64,000 nucleotides of DNA from assembly GCF_022347545.1 (NCBI RefSeq), contig NZ_JAKREW010000003.1, positions 1 to 64,000 of the forward strand, read 5' to 3'. Below are positions 27,244-36,684 of the stretch, piece by piece. The position numbers and the translations under genes are program-made. The stretch's first letter is position 1. The number at the start of each line of letters is the position of its first letter. A model generated the notes under the pieces. It did no database searches and was not told where the DNA came from. It was given only the letters and a program-made list of their open reading frames with translations. This DNA comes from Terribium retamae. Its GTDB lineage: Bacteria > Pseudomonadota > Alphaproteobacteria > Rhizobiales > Rhizobiaceae.

Positions 27244-28779
27244 TTGACCAATACGCTTTACGACGCGCTGTTTCGGCCGCACGAAGCCAACGACGGTGCT
27301 TTCCTTGCCCTTAGAGATGGCTCCAGCATCTCTTATGCCGCGTTTCTGAAACTGTCCGCGCGCATCGCGCATGCCATGGTCGGCGCCGGGATACAGCCTG
27401 GCGATCGCGTGGCGCTGCAGGCGAAGAAATCGCCGGAAGCGCTCGCGGTCTATGCCGCCGCCGTGCGAATGGGTGCGGTGTTCCTGCCGCTCAACACAGC
27501 CTACACAGCCGCCGAGGTCGACTATTTCGTCAGCGACGCCGACGCAAAACTTCTGATCTGCGACGGTGCTGATGCAACGGCGCTGCAGCCGGTGGCGGAC
27601 AAGGCGGGAGCCGTGCTGCTCACCCTCAATGGCGACGGTTCGGGCACGCTTGCGGAACGCGCCGCCGGGCAAACGGAAAGCTACGAGCCCATCGAGCGCG
27701 GTCCACATGACCTCGCCGCTTTCCTCTACACCTCCGGCACCACCGGGCGCTCGAAGGGCGCGATGCTGACGCATGACAATCTTCTGTCGAATGCGGAGGC
27801 GTTGGTGGGGGCATGGCGCTTCACGAAGGACGATGTGCTCATCCACGCCTTGCCGATCTTCCATACGCACGGTTTGTTCGTTGCCACCAACGTCATCCTG
27901 CTCGCCGGCGCGTCGATGATCTTCCTGCCCGGTCTCGATATCGACGATCTCGTGGCGAACATGCCGCGCGCGACCACGATGATGGGCGTGCCGACCTTCT
28001 ACACGCGGCTGCTTGCCGACACGCGCCTGACGCAGGATCTGGTCCGGCATATGCGCCTGTTCGTTTCCGGTAGCGCGCCGCTGTTGGCCGAGACCCATCG
28101 CGACTTCGAAGCGCGCACGGGGATGCGTATCCTTGAGCGCTACGGCATGACCGAAACCAACATGAACACATCGAATCCGTATGATGGCGAGCGCCGCGCC
28201 GGCACCGTGGGCCAGCCGCTGGCCGGCGTTTCGGTGCGCATCGCGGAACCGGATACGGGAAAGCCTGTCGCGGCAGGAGAAATCGGTGTGATCGAGGTGA
28301 AGGGCCGCAATGTCTTCAAGGGCTATTGGAATTTGCCGGAGAAGACCGCACAGGAATTTCGCCCGGACGGCTATTTCATCACCGGCGATCTCGCCACGCA
28401 GGATGCCGACGGCTACGTGACCATTGTTGGCCGCGCCAAGGATCTCATCATCGCCGGCGGGTACAACATCTATCCCAAGGAGATCGAGCTTGTGCTCGAC
28501 GGGATGCCAGGCGTAGCGGAATCGGCGGTGATCGGCGTGCCGCATCCTGATCTCGGCGAAGGGGTCGTTGGCGTGGTAACTGCAAGCAGGGGAGCTGTGC
28601 TGGACGAAACCAACCTGCTGGCCGGACTGACATCACATCTCGCGCGCTTCAAGCAGCCGCGCCGCATCTTCGTGGTCGATGAACTGCCGCGCAACACGAT
28701 GGGTAAGGTGCAGAAGAATCTCCTGCGCGTGCAGTTTGCCGAGACCTTTACGGCGAAGGGTAGAGACGCAGCGCTCTAA
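27244..28779 (+). CDS. matB: Malonyl-CoA synthetase (MatB-like)
   Basis: A 511-residue ANL-superfamily adenylating enzyme making malonyl-CoA from malonate, CoA and ATP. P-loop-like YTSGTTGRSKGAM, ERYGMTETNMNTSNPY (the MatB-type A5 motif), GDLATQDADGYVTIVGRAKD and the late acetylation lysine region PRNTMGKVQKN are all present. The TTG start at LTNTLYDALF has GGAG upstream; longer in-frame extensions look non-coding. No matA or matC neighbours, so malonate arrives from elsewhere. It overlaps convergent phaR by 4 bp. Confidence 0.88.
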   Translation: MTNTLYDALFRPHEANDGAFLALRDGSSISYAAFLKLSARIAHAMVGAGIQPGDRVALQAKKSPEALAVYAAAVRMGAVFLPLNTAYTAAEVDYFVSDADAKLLICDGADATALQPVADKAGAVLLTLNGDGSGTLAERAAGQTESYEPIERGPHDLAAFLYTSGTTGRSKGAMLTHDNLLSNAEALVGAWRFTKDDVLIHALPIFHTHGLFVATNVILLAGASMIFLPGLDIDDLVANMPRATTMMGVPTFYTRLLADTRLTQDLVRHMRLFVSGSAPLLAETHRDFEARTGMRILERYGMTETNMNTSNPYDGERRAGTVGQPLAGVSVRIAEPDTGKPVAAGEIGVIEVKGRNVFKGYWNLPEKTAQEFRPDGYFITGDLATQDADGYVTIVGRAKDLIIAGGYNIYPKEIELVLDGMPGVAESAVIGVPHPDLGEGVVGVVTASRGAVLDETNLLAGLTSHLARFKQPRRIFVVDELPRNTMGKVQKNLLRVQFAETFTAKGRDAAL

Positions 28780-29384
28780 GACATTTTGTCGAGCTTGCGC
28801 TGCATGGCAGCGATCTGTTCCTTAAGCTCCTGCAGATCGTCTCCCTTTTCCGACGGTTCGGACTTGGCCGGCTCGGGGGCATTGTTCGATGGGGCCGATC
28901 CTGCGCCCGGGAACGGCGTGAACATGCGCATGGCGTTCTGGAACATCTCGATGTTGCGACGGGTCTGCTCCTCCAACGCTTTCATCGGCGTGGGCAGTTT
29001 CATCATGTCCATCGGCGTCTTGCCGAGCGCCGACTTCATCTGGTCGCGGAAGCGCTCCTGCTCCTTGGAGAAGGCAATCATCGACTGTTCGAGGAAGGAC
29101 GGCACGATCATCTGCATCTGGTCGCCATAAAAGGCGATGAGCTGACGCAGGAAAGGTATGGGCAGCATGTTCTGCCCGTCCTTGTTTTCCAGCTCAAAGA
29201 TGATCTGGGTGAGCACCGGGTGGGTGATGTCGTCGCCTGTCTTGGCATCCTGGACGGTGAACTCCTCGCCTTTCTTCACCATTTCGGCGAGATCCTCGAG
29301 GGTCACGTAGGTGCTGGTGCCTGTGTTGTAGAGCCGGCGGTTGGCGTATTTCTTGATGACCACCGGTTCGTCTTTCGCCGCCAT
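28776..29384 (-). CDS. phaR: Polyhydroxyalkanoate synthesis repressor PhaR
   Basis: A 202-residue regulator. The N-terminal PHB/PHA accumulation DNA-binding domain reads VIKKYANRRLYNTGTSTYVTLEDLA (in short: YANRRLYNT). A second domain with ITHPVLTQIIFELE follows. The C-terminus is a Glu/Lys-rich coiled-coil. PhaR binds PHA granules and DNA, repressing phasin and its own gene. Divergent from phaA across 301 bp that holds iterated TGC/GCA sites. Confidence 0.93.
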   Translation of the reverse strand: MAAKDEPVVIKKYANRRLYNTGTSTYVTLEDLAEMVKKGEEFTVQDAKTGDDITHPVLTQIIFELENKDGQNMLPIPFLRQLIAFYGDQMQMIVPSFLEQSMIAFSKEQERFRDQMKSALGKTPMDMMKLPTPMKALEEQTRRNIEMFQNAMRMFTPFPGAGSAPSNNAPEPAKSEPSEKGDDLQELKEQIAAMQRKLDKMS

Positions 29385-29525
29385 TCAGCATCCTCCCGCG
29401 GATACCGGCACGCTGGTAAGCAGCCGGTAACGATTACTCCCTTGTCGAGGATATGCGCAAAACCGTCACAATTCCAAGCGGTTTGTGCAGTGCGGAAGTT
29501 CCAGTCATCTTTTCCGCGCTGCAAT

Positions 29526-29562
29526 ATGCTGCGCAACATGCCGCAACATGCTGCGCAGCATG
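29526..29562. promoter_or_regulatory. Probable PhaR binding sites
   Basis: ATGCTGCGCAACATG and the 14-bp perfect palindrome ATGCTGCGCAGCAT start 22 bp apart, exactly two helical turns, with CCGCAACATG between them. This TGC-rich pattern resembles the sites reported for PhaR in Paracoccus. It lies mid-way in the 301-bp phaR/phaA gap; the rest of that gap shows no gene. Confidence 0.65.
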
Positions 29563-29685
29563 GTTTGCACAGCTGAAAAGCGGGTGAAAAGGGGACGGAT
29601 TTCCAATTTGACTCAAGCGCTCGAACCAGCAAGAAAAGTCATACCGAAGGTTTCAAACCGCTCAAATCGAGGTCTGGAGAAGAAC

Positions 29686-30870
29686 ATGTCCGCATCCAAT
29701 GCCATCGTCGTCGCTAGTGCCGCGCGCACAGCCGTCGGGTCCTTCAACGGAGCCTTCGCGGCGACGCCCGCGCATGAGCTGGGTGCCGTGGTGATCCGCG
29801 AGTTGCTGTCGCGGGCGGGCGTCGAGGCTGGGGAAGTCGATGAGGTTATCCTCGGCCAGGTGCTGACCGCCGCTCAGGGCCAGAACCCGGCGCGACAGGC
29901 GTCGATCAACGCCGGTCTGCCGATCGAGACGACGGCCTGGGGCCTCAACCAGGTCTGTGGCTCGGGCTTGCGCGCGATCGCCATCGGCATGCAGCAGATC
30001 TCCAGCGGCGATGCGAAGGTGATCGTGGCCGGCGGCCAGGAATCGATGTCGTTGTCGACGCATGCGCAACATCTGCGCGCCGGCGTGAAGATGGGCGACT
30101 ACAAGATGATCGATACCATGATCAAGGACGGCCTGTGGGACGCCTTCAACGGTTATCACATGGGCATCACCGCCGAGAACGTCGCCAAGCAATTCCAGAT
30201 CACCCGCGATGATCAGGACGCTTTCGCCCTTGCCTCGCAGAACAAGGCGGAAGCGGCGCAGAAGGCAGGCAAGTTCAAGGACGAGATCGTCGCCTTCACC
30301 ATCAAGGGCAAGAAAGGCGATACGATCATCGATCAGGACGAGTACATCCGTCACGGCGCCACGTTGGATGCCATGACCAAGCTCAAGCCGGCTTTCGACA
30401 AGGACGGTACGGTGACCGCTGCCAACGCTTCGGGCATCAATGACGGCGCCGCCGGCGCGTTGTTGATGACGGAAGCGGAAGCCGCCCGCCGCGGCATCAC
30501 CCCGCTCGTCCGTATCGCCTCCTGGGCGACTGCCGGCGTCGACCCTTCGGTGATGGGCACAGGCCCGATCCCGGCTTCGAAGCGCGCGCTGGAAAAGGCC
30601 GGTTGGAAGGTTTCCGATCTCGATCTCGTCGAAGCCAACGAGGCCTTCGCAGCGCAGGCTTGTGCGGTCAACAAGGGGCTCGGCTGGAATCCGGACATCG
30701 TCAACGTCAATGGCGGTGCCATCGCGATCGGTCACCCGATCGGCGCTTCGGGCGCGCGCATCTTCAACACGCTGGTCTACGAGATGAAGCGGCGCGGGGC
30801 GAAGAAGGGGCTGGCCACCCTATGCATCGGCGGCGGTATGGGCGTGGCGATGTGTGTCGAGGCACTCTGA
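29686..30870 (+). CDS. phaA: Acetyl-CoA acetyltransferase (beta-ketothiolase)
   Basis: A 394-residue biosynthetic thiolase condensing two acetyl-CoA to acetoacetyl-CoA for PHB. The acyl-accepting Cys91 is in NQVCGSGLRAIA. The late GHPIGASGAR histidine and CIGGGMGVAM cysteine complete the active site. ATG follows GGAGAAG. It precedes phaB on the same strand; a hairpin between them may reduce read-through. Confidence 0.95.
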   Translation: MSASNAIVVASAARTAVGSFNGAFAATPAHELGAVVIRELLSRAGVEAGEVDEVILGQVLTAAQGQNPARQASINAGLPIETTAWGLNQVCGSGLRAIAIGMQQISSGDAKVIVAGGQESMSLSTHAQHLRAGVKMGDYKMIDTMIKDGLWDAFNGYHMGITAENVAKQFQITRDDQDAFALASQNKAEAAQKAGKFKDEIVAFTIKGKKGDTIIDQDEYIRHGATLDAMTKLKPAFDKDGTVTAANASGINDGAAGALLMTEAEAARRGITPLVRIASWATAGVDPSVMGTGPIPASKRALEKAGWKVSDLDLVEANEAFAAQACAVNKGLGWNPDIVNVNGGAIAIGHPIGASGARIFNTLVYEMKRRGAKKGLATLCIGGGMGVAMCVEAL

Positions 30871-30880
30871 TCGAAAATAG

Positions 30881-30907
30881 AACGGGCGGCCAAAGTGCCG
30901 CCCGTTT
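30881..30907 (+). terminator. Intercistronic hairpin between phaA and phaB
   Basis: A 10-bp perfect stem AACGGGCGGC / GCCGCCCGTT with a 6-base loop, followed by only TTC. It could be a partial terminator or a processing hairpin. Confidence 0.6.
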
Positions 30908-30995
30908 CATGTCAAAGGCTCGTCACAAGGGTCAGGTTCAAGAAGTCCGCTACACGGACCAATCAAAATGAAGATGCAGCAAAAAGGGGAAACGC

Positions 30996-31721
30996 ATGAG
31001 TAAAGTCGCACTCGTCACTGGTGGGTCGCGCGGTATCGGCGCCGCAATCTCGATCGCTTTGAAGAATGCCGGCTACAACGTCGCCGCAAATTATGCCGGC
31101 AACGACGAGGCTGCGGCAAAGTTCTCGGCAGAAACAGGGATCAAAACCTACAAATGGTCGGTCGCCGATTACGAGGCCTGCGCGGCAGGCATCAAACAGG
31201 TCGAAGCCGACCTCGGCCCGGTTTCAGTGCTGGTCAACAACGCAGGCATCACCCGCGATGCCATGTTCCACAAGATGACGCCACAGCAGTGGAAGGAAGT
31301 GATCGATACCAACCTTTCCGGCGTCTTCAACATGTCGCATCCGTTATGGAACGGCATGCGTGACCGCAAGTTTGGCCGCATCATCACCATCTCGTCCATC
31401 AATGGGCAGAAGGGCCAGGCTGGCCAGGCGAATTATTCGGCGTCGAAGGCCGGCGACATCGGCTTCACCAAGGCTCTGGCTCAAGAAGGAGCGCGTGCGG
31501 GCATCACCGTCAACGTGATCTGCCCCGGTTACATCGCTACCGAGATGGTGAAAGCGATCGACGAAAAGGTGCTCAACGAGCGTATCATTCCGCAGATTCC
31601 AGTAGGACGCTTGGGCGAGCCGGAAGAGATTGCGCGCTGCGTCGTGTTCCTGGCCTCCGAGGAAGCGGGTTTTATCACCGGTTCCACAATCTCGGCCAAT
31701 GGCGGGCAATACTTCGCCTGA
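30996..31721 (+). CDS. phaB: Acetoacetyl-CoA reductase
   Basis: A 241-residue short-chain dehydrogenase making (R)-3-hydroxybutyryl-CoA with NADPH. GGSRGIGAAISIAL is the coenzyme loop, NNAG is present, and the catalytic tetrad includes Ser in ISSINGQKGQ and Y/K in YSASK. Length and motifs match PhaB (TIGR01829). PHB synthase phaC is not in the window. Confidence 0.94.
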   Translation: MSKVALVTGGSRGIGAAISIALKNAGYNVAANYAGNDEAAAKFSAETGIKTYKWSVADYEACAAGIKQVEADLGPVSVLVNNAGITRDAMFHKMTPQQWKEVIDTNLSGVFNMSHPLWNGMRDRKFGRIITISSINGQKGQAGQANYSASKAGDIGFTKALAQEGARAGITVNVICPGYIATEMVKAIDEKVLNERIIPQIPVGRLGEPEEIARCVVFLASEEAGFITGSTISANGGQYFA

Positions 31722-31738
31722 GGAACCTTGTTTTAGGG

Positions 31739-31766
31739 CGGGCCGCTTTGCGGCCCGTTTGCTTTT
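31739..31766 (+). terminator. Terminator of the pha operon
   Basis: Stem CGGGCCGC / GCGGCCCG (8 bp, TTT loop) followed by TTTGCTTTT, 18 bp past the phaB stop. Confidence 0.85.
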
Positions 31767-32432
31767 CCGAACCATTGGACGGAAGGCATGGGCGCGCCGA
31801 CGGCATTGCGCTTGGCTGTGCCGATACGGCACGCAAACGTTAACGACGGATCGGTGCGAATTGAACAAACATTCCCCAAGACTGTGAATCATCGGTGGAC
31901 AAGCTGTGCACAACACAACATGTTGGGGTGAACAAAGCGGGAAAATTCTCAGATCGCCGATTCGTCGCCGATTCGTTCTGTCTTTGGTCGAAGCGTTAAT
32001 GAAAATCGCGGCTCGGATTACATAAACGCTTAATTCTATTTAAGAAAACCTTACGATTTCAGCTGGTTAGGGGAAACCCTCCGTTACCCGGCGTTGGTTC
32101 GGATATCGATTGTCGGCAAAAGTTAATAGCCGCTGGGTTCCATGTTCGCCTGGAGCGTTTAGCCGATTCAGCATATGGTGCGAATCCCCATCGAAGCGCC
32201 CACATATAGCCGTGAACAAAACACGAATCACGACGAGTCAGCGATTCGTCGCCGATTCGTTCCAGACTCGTTCCGAATGTTAATCGGGCGGTGCACATCG
32301 TTCGTTGGAGCTTCCGGATGCGACGGTTTTGCGAACATTCTGCTTTCGCTCGTGCCTGTGAATGCCTATGTGTGCGCTGTCGCCGGGCGGGACCGGTCCC
32401 AAATATGACAAAAGGCTTTTTTCTTCGGGCCG
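31767..32432. other. Long gene-free region with repeated GATTCG motifs
   Basis: About 670 bp without a convincing gene, locally AT-richer than the flanks. A 19-bp direct repeat GATTCGTCGCCGATTCGTT occurs at 31959-31977 and 32243-32261; a further ACGAATC (32223-32229) forms an inverted pair with the second copy. The reading frames here are short and lack ribosome sites. Most likely a long regulatory leader or an undescribed small RNA locus upstream of the helicase gene. Confidence 0.6.
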
Positions 32433-35400
32433 ATGAACATTCACCCCAAACCTACCGGGCCTTTGATCCTGTCCGGACGCGACGTCACGGCGGTGCTTGG
32501 GCCTACCAACACCGGCAAGACGCATCTCGCCATCGAACGCATGGTTGCGCATGAGAGCGGCCTGATCGGTCTGCCGCTGCGGCTTTTGGCGCGCGAGGTC
32601 TATGCGCGGCTTTGCGAAAAGGTCGGTGCAAACAAGGTTGCGCTGGTGACCGGCGAGGAGAAGATTCAGCCGGCCGGGGCGAAATATTCGGTGCACACCG
32701 TCGAGGCGCTGCCGCGCGAGACCGACGCCGCTTTCGTTGCCATCGACGAGGTGCAGTTGGCTGGCGATCTGGAGCGCGGGCATATCTTCACCGACCGTAT
32801 CCTCAACTTGCGTGGCCGGCAGGAGACGCTGCTGCTTGGCGCGGCCACCATGCACGGCATTCTGCAGAAACTGCTGAAAGGCGTGTCGGTGGTGACCAGG
32901 CCGCGCCTGTCGCATCTTGCCTATGCCGGTTCGAAGAAGCTCACCCGCTTGCCGCGCCGATCTGCCATCGTCGCCTTTTCAGCCGATGAGGTCTACGCCA
33001 TTGCCGAGCTGATCCGTCGGCAGCAGGGTGGTGCGGCAGTTGTGCTGGGCGCGCTGAGCCCACGCACGCGCAATGCCCAGGTCGCACTCTACCAGTCAGG
33101 CGACGTCGATTACCTAGTCGCGACCGACGCGATAGGCATGGGGCTTAACCTCGATGTCGATCATGTCGCCTTCGCGCAAAATAGGAAGTTTGACGGCTAT
33201 CAATACCGCAACCTGACCGCTGCCGAACTCGGCCAGATCGCCGGCCGCGCCGGCCGCCATCTGCGCGACGGCACCTTCGGTGTCACCGGGCAGGTCGATC
33301 CCTTCGACGAAGATCTCGTGCAGAAGATCGAAAGCCACGATTTCGAGCCGGTGAAGGTGTTGCAGTGGCGCACAGCCAGCTTCGACTTCTCCAGCCTCGA
33401 TGCGCTGAAGCGCTCGATCGAAACCAATGCACCAGTGGAAGGGTTGACTCGGGCGCTGCCGGCTGTCGATGCACAGGCGCTGGAGTTTCTGTCGAAGGAC
33501 GGAGAGATCAGGGCGCTCGCCACCGGCCGCGAACGGGTAGCCCTGCTGTGGGAAGCGTGCGCGCTTCCGGACTATCGCAAGATCGCGCCGGCTCAGCACG
33601 CTGACCTCATCGCCTCCATCTACATGGACCTTGCCAAGCGGGGCCATGTCGACGAGACCTATATGGCCGAACAGGTACGACGCGCGGACACGACTGAAGG
33701 CGACATCGATACGCTTTCGCATCGCATCGCGCAGATTCGCACGTGGACTTTCGTATCCAATCGTCCAGGTTGGCTTGCCGATCCGACACACTGGCAAGAA
33801 AAGACACGGGAAATCGAAGACAGATTGTCAGACGCGTTACATGAGCGGTTGACGAAACGCTTCGTTGATCGCAGGACTTCCGTCCTCATGCGGCGCCTTA
33901 GAGAAAATACCATGCCTGAAGCCGAAATCAGCCCTACCGGAACCGTCCTCGTCGAGGGCCATCACGTCGGCGAATTGCAGGGGTTCCGCTTCACGGCAGA
34001 CCCCGGCGCCGGCGGCGAGGATGCCAAGGCCGTGCGCACCGCTGCGCAAAAGGCGCTGGCCTCGGAGTTCGAGGCACGCGCGGAGCGCTTCGCGGCGTCC
34101 GGCAACAACGATATCGCACTGGGTTCCGATGGCGTGCTGCGCTGGATCGGCGCGCCGATCGGCACGCTGGTCGCTGGCGAAGACGCGCTCAAGCCCCGTC
34201 TGGTGCTGCTGGCCGACGAGCAACTCACCGGCCCCGCCCGCGACAAGGTGGCGGCGCGTGCCGAGCGTTTCGTCAATTTCCAGATCGAGCTTCTGTTGAA
34301 GCCGCTGGTGGATTTGAAGAACGCCGAACAGCTCACCGGCATCGCACGCGGCATCGCCTTCCAACTCGTCGAACATTTCGGCCTGATCAATCGCCGAGAC
34401 ATCGCTGAAGAAATGCGCTCGCTGGATCAGGAAGGCCGCGCCGCGCTGAGGCGGCTTGGCGTGCGTTTCGGTGCCTACCATGTCTTCGTGCCATCACTGA
34501 TCAAGCCGGCCCCGGCAGGCCTGGTGACCTTGCTCTGGGCGTTGAAGGACGACGGCAAGGACAAGCCGGGCTTCGGCGACGTTGTGCATGCACTGGCTTC
34601 GGGGCGTACCTCCATCGTGATCGATCCAGCCTTCGACAAAGCGTTCTACCGGCTGGCCGGCTATCGCAATCTTGGCCGCCGGGCAGTGCGTGTCGACATA
34701 TTGGAGCGGCTGGCTGACCTTATACGGCCGGCAACCAACTGGAAGCCGGGTTTGGGCGCGCGTCCGGACGGAGCCTATGACGGCCAGTCCTTCATGGTCA
34801 CGCCGCCGATGATGTCGATCCTCGGCGCCACCGCGGACGATATGGAAGAGATCCTCAAAGGTCTCGGCTACCGCGCCGAGCCGAAGCCGGCAGCCGACGT
34901 GAAGGCCAAGCTCGAGGCGCTGGACCAGGCCGCTCGCGAAGCCGCGGAAGCGAAAGCGGCGGAAGCGAAAGCGGCGGCTGATGCCGCCGCGAAGACGGTC
35001 GAGCAAGCCGAAACCGTGGCTGCCGAAGAAAGTGCGCAGGGTGACTCTGCTGCAACCGACGTCGAACCGACGTCCGAGCCGGTTGCTGAAGCAACGGAGG
35101 TCGAGGTCGCAGACGCATCTGAAACCAAAGGCGCCGATGCGGGCACCGACGCTGTTGAGACCGCAAAGTCGGCAGAGGTGATCGAAGCTGAGGATCAGCT
35201 AGACGCAGCAACGACCGCTGATGTTGCGACGGAAACGGTTGAGGCCGTCGAGCCACATGCCGACGAGACCGCGCAGCAGGCGGAGGCCGTCGCGAACGAA
35301 AGCGCGGACGCAACGCCGAACGGCGAGGCGGCGAAGACAGAGGCAGAAGAGCCGAAGCCGATCCTGTTGTGGCGCCAGGCGCGTTTCGATCATCACCGCC

Positions 35401-35762
35401 GCGACAATCGCCATCAGCGTGGCGCTCGCAACCCGCAAGGCGATCAGAGCCGCCAGCGCTCCGAGCGCGATGGCACCGACCAGGGCAATGGCCGCGAACG
35501 CTTCTCGCGCGACCGCTTCAAGGGTCGCGCCAACGGCGAGGGCGGGCGGCAGGACCGCCCCGTCGGCAAACCGCACGGTGAACGCCAAGACAGGCGCGAC
35601 GGTCGTCCAGACTGGAAGGGCAAGCAGGATGGTCGCCGGCCGGAAGGCAAGGGCGGCAAGCCCTCGTTCCAGGGGAAGCCCCGCGAGGAGCGCCCGGCTC
35701 GCTTCGATCCGGACTCGCCTTTCGCCAAGCTGGCCGCACTGCGCGACCAGCTGAAGAAGTAG
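32433..35762 (+). CDS. SUV3-like DExH-box RNA helicase with long disordered tail
   Basis: A 1109-residue superfamily-2 helicase of the SUV3 type, the family that unwinds RNA in the mitochondrial degradosome. Walker A is GPTNTGKT at residues 23-30, the DExH box is DEVQ at 105-108, and motif VI is QIAGRAGR at 268-275. A SUV3-like helical C-terminal domain runs to about residue 830. Then come ~170 residues rich in Ala, Glu and Asp, followed by an Arg/Gly/Asp/Asn-rich basic tail (residues ~990-1090) that probably binds RNA. The acidic then basic tails are variable in the family. Likely cytoplasmic RNA metabolism; partner ribonuclease not in the window. Confidence 0.88.
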   Translation: MNIHPKPTGPLILSGRDVTAVLGPTNTGKTHLAIERMVAHESGLIGLPLRLLAREVYARLCEKVGANKVALVTGEEKIQPAGAKYSVHTVEALPRETDAAFVAIDEVQLAGDLERGHIFTDRILNLRGRQETLLLGAATMHGILQKLLKGVSVVTRPRLSHLAYAGSKKLTRLPRRSAIVAFSADEVYAIAELIRRQQGGAAVVLGALSPRTRNAQVALYQSGDVDYLVATDAIGMGLNLDVDHVAFAQNRKFDGYQYRNLTAAELGQIAGRAGRHLRDGTFGVTGQVDPFDEDLVQKIESHDFEPVKVLQWRTASFDFSSLDALKRSIETNAPVEGLTRALPAVDAQALEFLSKDGEIRALATGRERVALLWEACALPDYRKIAPAQHADLIASIYMDLAKRGHVDETYMAEQVRRADTTEGDIDTLSHRIAQIRTWTFVSNRPGWLADPTHWQEKTREIEDRLSDALHERLTKRFVDRRTSVLMRRLRENTMPEAEISPTGTVLVEGHHVGELQGFRFTADPGAGGEDAKAVRTAAQKALASEFEARAERFAASGNNDIALGSDGVLRWIGAPIGTLVAGEDALKPRLVLLADEQLTGPARDKVAARAERFVNFQIELLLKPLVDLKNAEQLTGIARGIAFQLVEHFGLINRRDIAEEMRSLDQEGRAALRRLGVRFGAYHVFVPSLIKPAPAGLVTLLWALKDDGKDKPGFGDVVHALASGRTSIVIDPAFDKAFYRLAGYRNLGRRAVRVDILERLADLIRPATNWKPGLGARPDGAYDGQSFMVTPPMMSILGATADDMEEILKGLGYRAEPKPAADVKAKLEALDQAAREAAEAKAAEAKAAADAAAKTVEQAETVAAEESAQGDSAATDVEPTSEPVAEATEVEVADASETKGADAGTDAVETAKSAEVIEAEDQLDAATTADVATETVEAVEPHADETAQQAEAVANESADATPNGEAAKTEAEEPKPILLWRQARFDHHRRDNRHQRGARNPQGDQSRQRSERDGTDQGNGRERFSRDRFKGRANGEGGRQDRPVGKPHGERQDRRDGRPDWKGKQDGRRPEGKGGKPSFQGKPREERPARFDPDSPFAKLAALRDQLKK

Positions 35763-35793
35763 ATGGCCGGCCTGCGTCCCCCGGCGCGCTGCC

Positions 35794-36195
35794 ATGGTCT
35801 TTGAACCGATGGTTGCCGAGGGACGTCAGCGCATCGACAAGTGGCTGTTTTTTGCCCGTGCGGTCAAATCGCGCTCGCTTGCGGCGAAGCTGGCGGTTGC
35901 AGGACGGGTTCGCATCAACCGCGACAAAGCAGCGCAGGCGTCCGATCTGGTGAAGGTAGGTGACGTTCTCACCATCACCCTCGACGGGCGTATTCTCGTC
36001 TGGAAAGTTCTTGCGCCCGGGCTGCGGCGAGGTCCGGCCGAAGAAGCGCGGACCCTCTATGAGGATATGTCGCCCGTTCCGACGGCCCGCAGGGAAGCGC
36101 TGCCCGACGCGATCGTGCCCCTGCGCGATACGGGTAGCGGCCGTCCGACCAAGAAGGAAAGGCGGCAAACCGATCGCCTGCGCGACGAGGATTGA
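35794..36195 (+). CDS. S4-domain RNA-binding protein (Hsp15-like)
   Basis: A 133-residue protein with an S4 RNA-binding fold: RIDKWLFFARAVKSRSLA, then VAGRVRINRDKAAQASDLVKVGDVLTI. A basic C-terminal tail follows. Hsp15 rescues stalled 50S subunits carrying nascent chains; a similar ribosome role is likely. It lies 31 bp after the helicase gene and is probably co-transcribed. Confidence 0.9.
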   Translation: MVFEPMVAEGRQRIDKWLFFARAVKSRSLAAKLAVAGRVRINRDKAAQASDLVKVGDVLTITLDGRILVWKVLAPGLRRGPAEEARTLYEDMSPVPTARREALPDAIVPLRDTGSGRPTKKERRQTDRLRDED

Positions 36196-36345
36196 GAATC
36201 TTGGGATCTATTGCGGTAGTGCCGTTGGAATTCAAAACCCGCCTGGGCTAATTCGTTAGAACATGCCGGCCTTGCAAGCGTTGGTCAAAGACGTTACCTG
36301 ACCGGCAACAATAGAGAAGAGAACGGGGTTTTCCCGGAGCAGGCC

Positions 36346-36684
36346 ATGACCTACCTCGTCACCGATAATTGCATCAAATGCAAATACATGGATTGCGTCG
36401 AGGTCTGTCCGGTCGACTGTTTCTATGAAGGCGAGAACATGCTCGTCATCCACCCGGACGAGTGCATCGACTGCGGTGTTTGCGAGCCGGAATGTCCCGC
36501 CGACGCGATCAAGCCGGACACCGAGCCAGGCCTCGACAAATGGCTGCAGATCAACACCGAATACGCCGAGAAGTGGCCCAACATCACCACCAAGAAGGAC
36601 GCGCCGGCCGACGCCAAGCAGTTCGATGGTGAGACCGAGAAGTTCGAAAAGTACTTCTCCGCGGAGCCGGGTGGCGGCGACTGA
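36346..36684 (+). CDS. fdxA: 7Fe ferredoxin
   Basis: A 112-residue ferredoxin. Cysteines at 9, 12, 17, 21 and 25, then 40, 43, 46 and 50, fit one [3Fe-4S] and one [4Fe-4S] cluster, as in rhizobial FdxA. Electron carrier in the cytoplasm. The usual alphaproteobacterial order S4 protein - fdxA - carD is kept. Confidence 0.95.
   Translation: MTYLVTDNCIKCKYMDCVEVCPVDCFYEGENMLVIHPDECIDCGVCEPECPADAIKPDTEPGLDKWLQINTEYAEKWPNITTKKDAPADAKQFDGETEKFEKYFSAEPGGGD

Noticed and set aside
31861..31930. Possible replication origin: TGTGCACAA and related near-DnaA boxes, and a TTGAACAAACATTC near-match to the amine operator
   Set aside because: Only loose DnaA-box matches and no usual origin neighbours; the operator-like match lacks the right half-site.
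32059..32298. 79-residue minus-strand reading frame in the long gap
   Set aside because: No ribosome site, codon use unlike neighbours, overlaps the repeated GATTCG motifs; treated as non-coding.
34880..35360. Repetitive GCG/GAA-rich DNA as a possible repeat array
   Set aside because: It encodes the Ala/Glu-rich disordered segment of the helicase in an uninterrupted frame.
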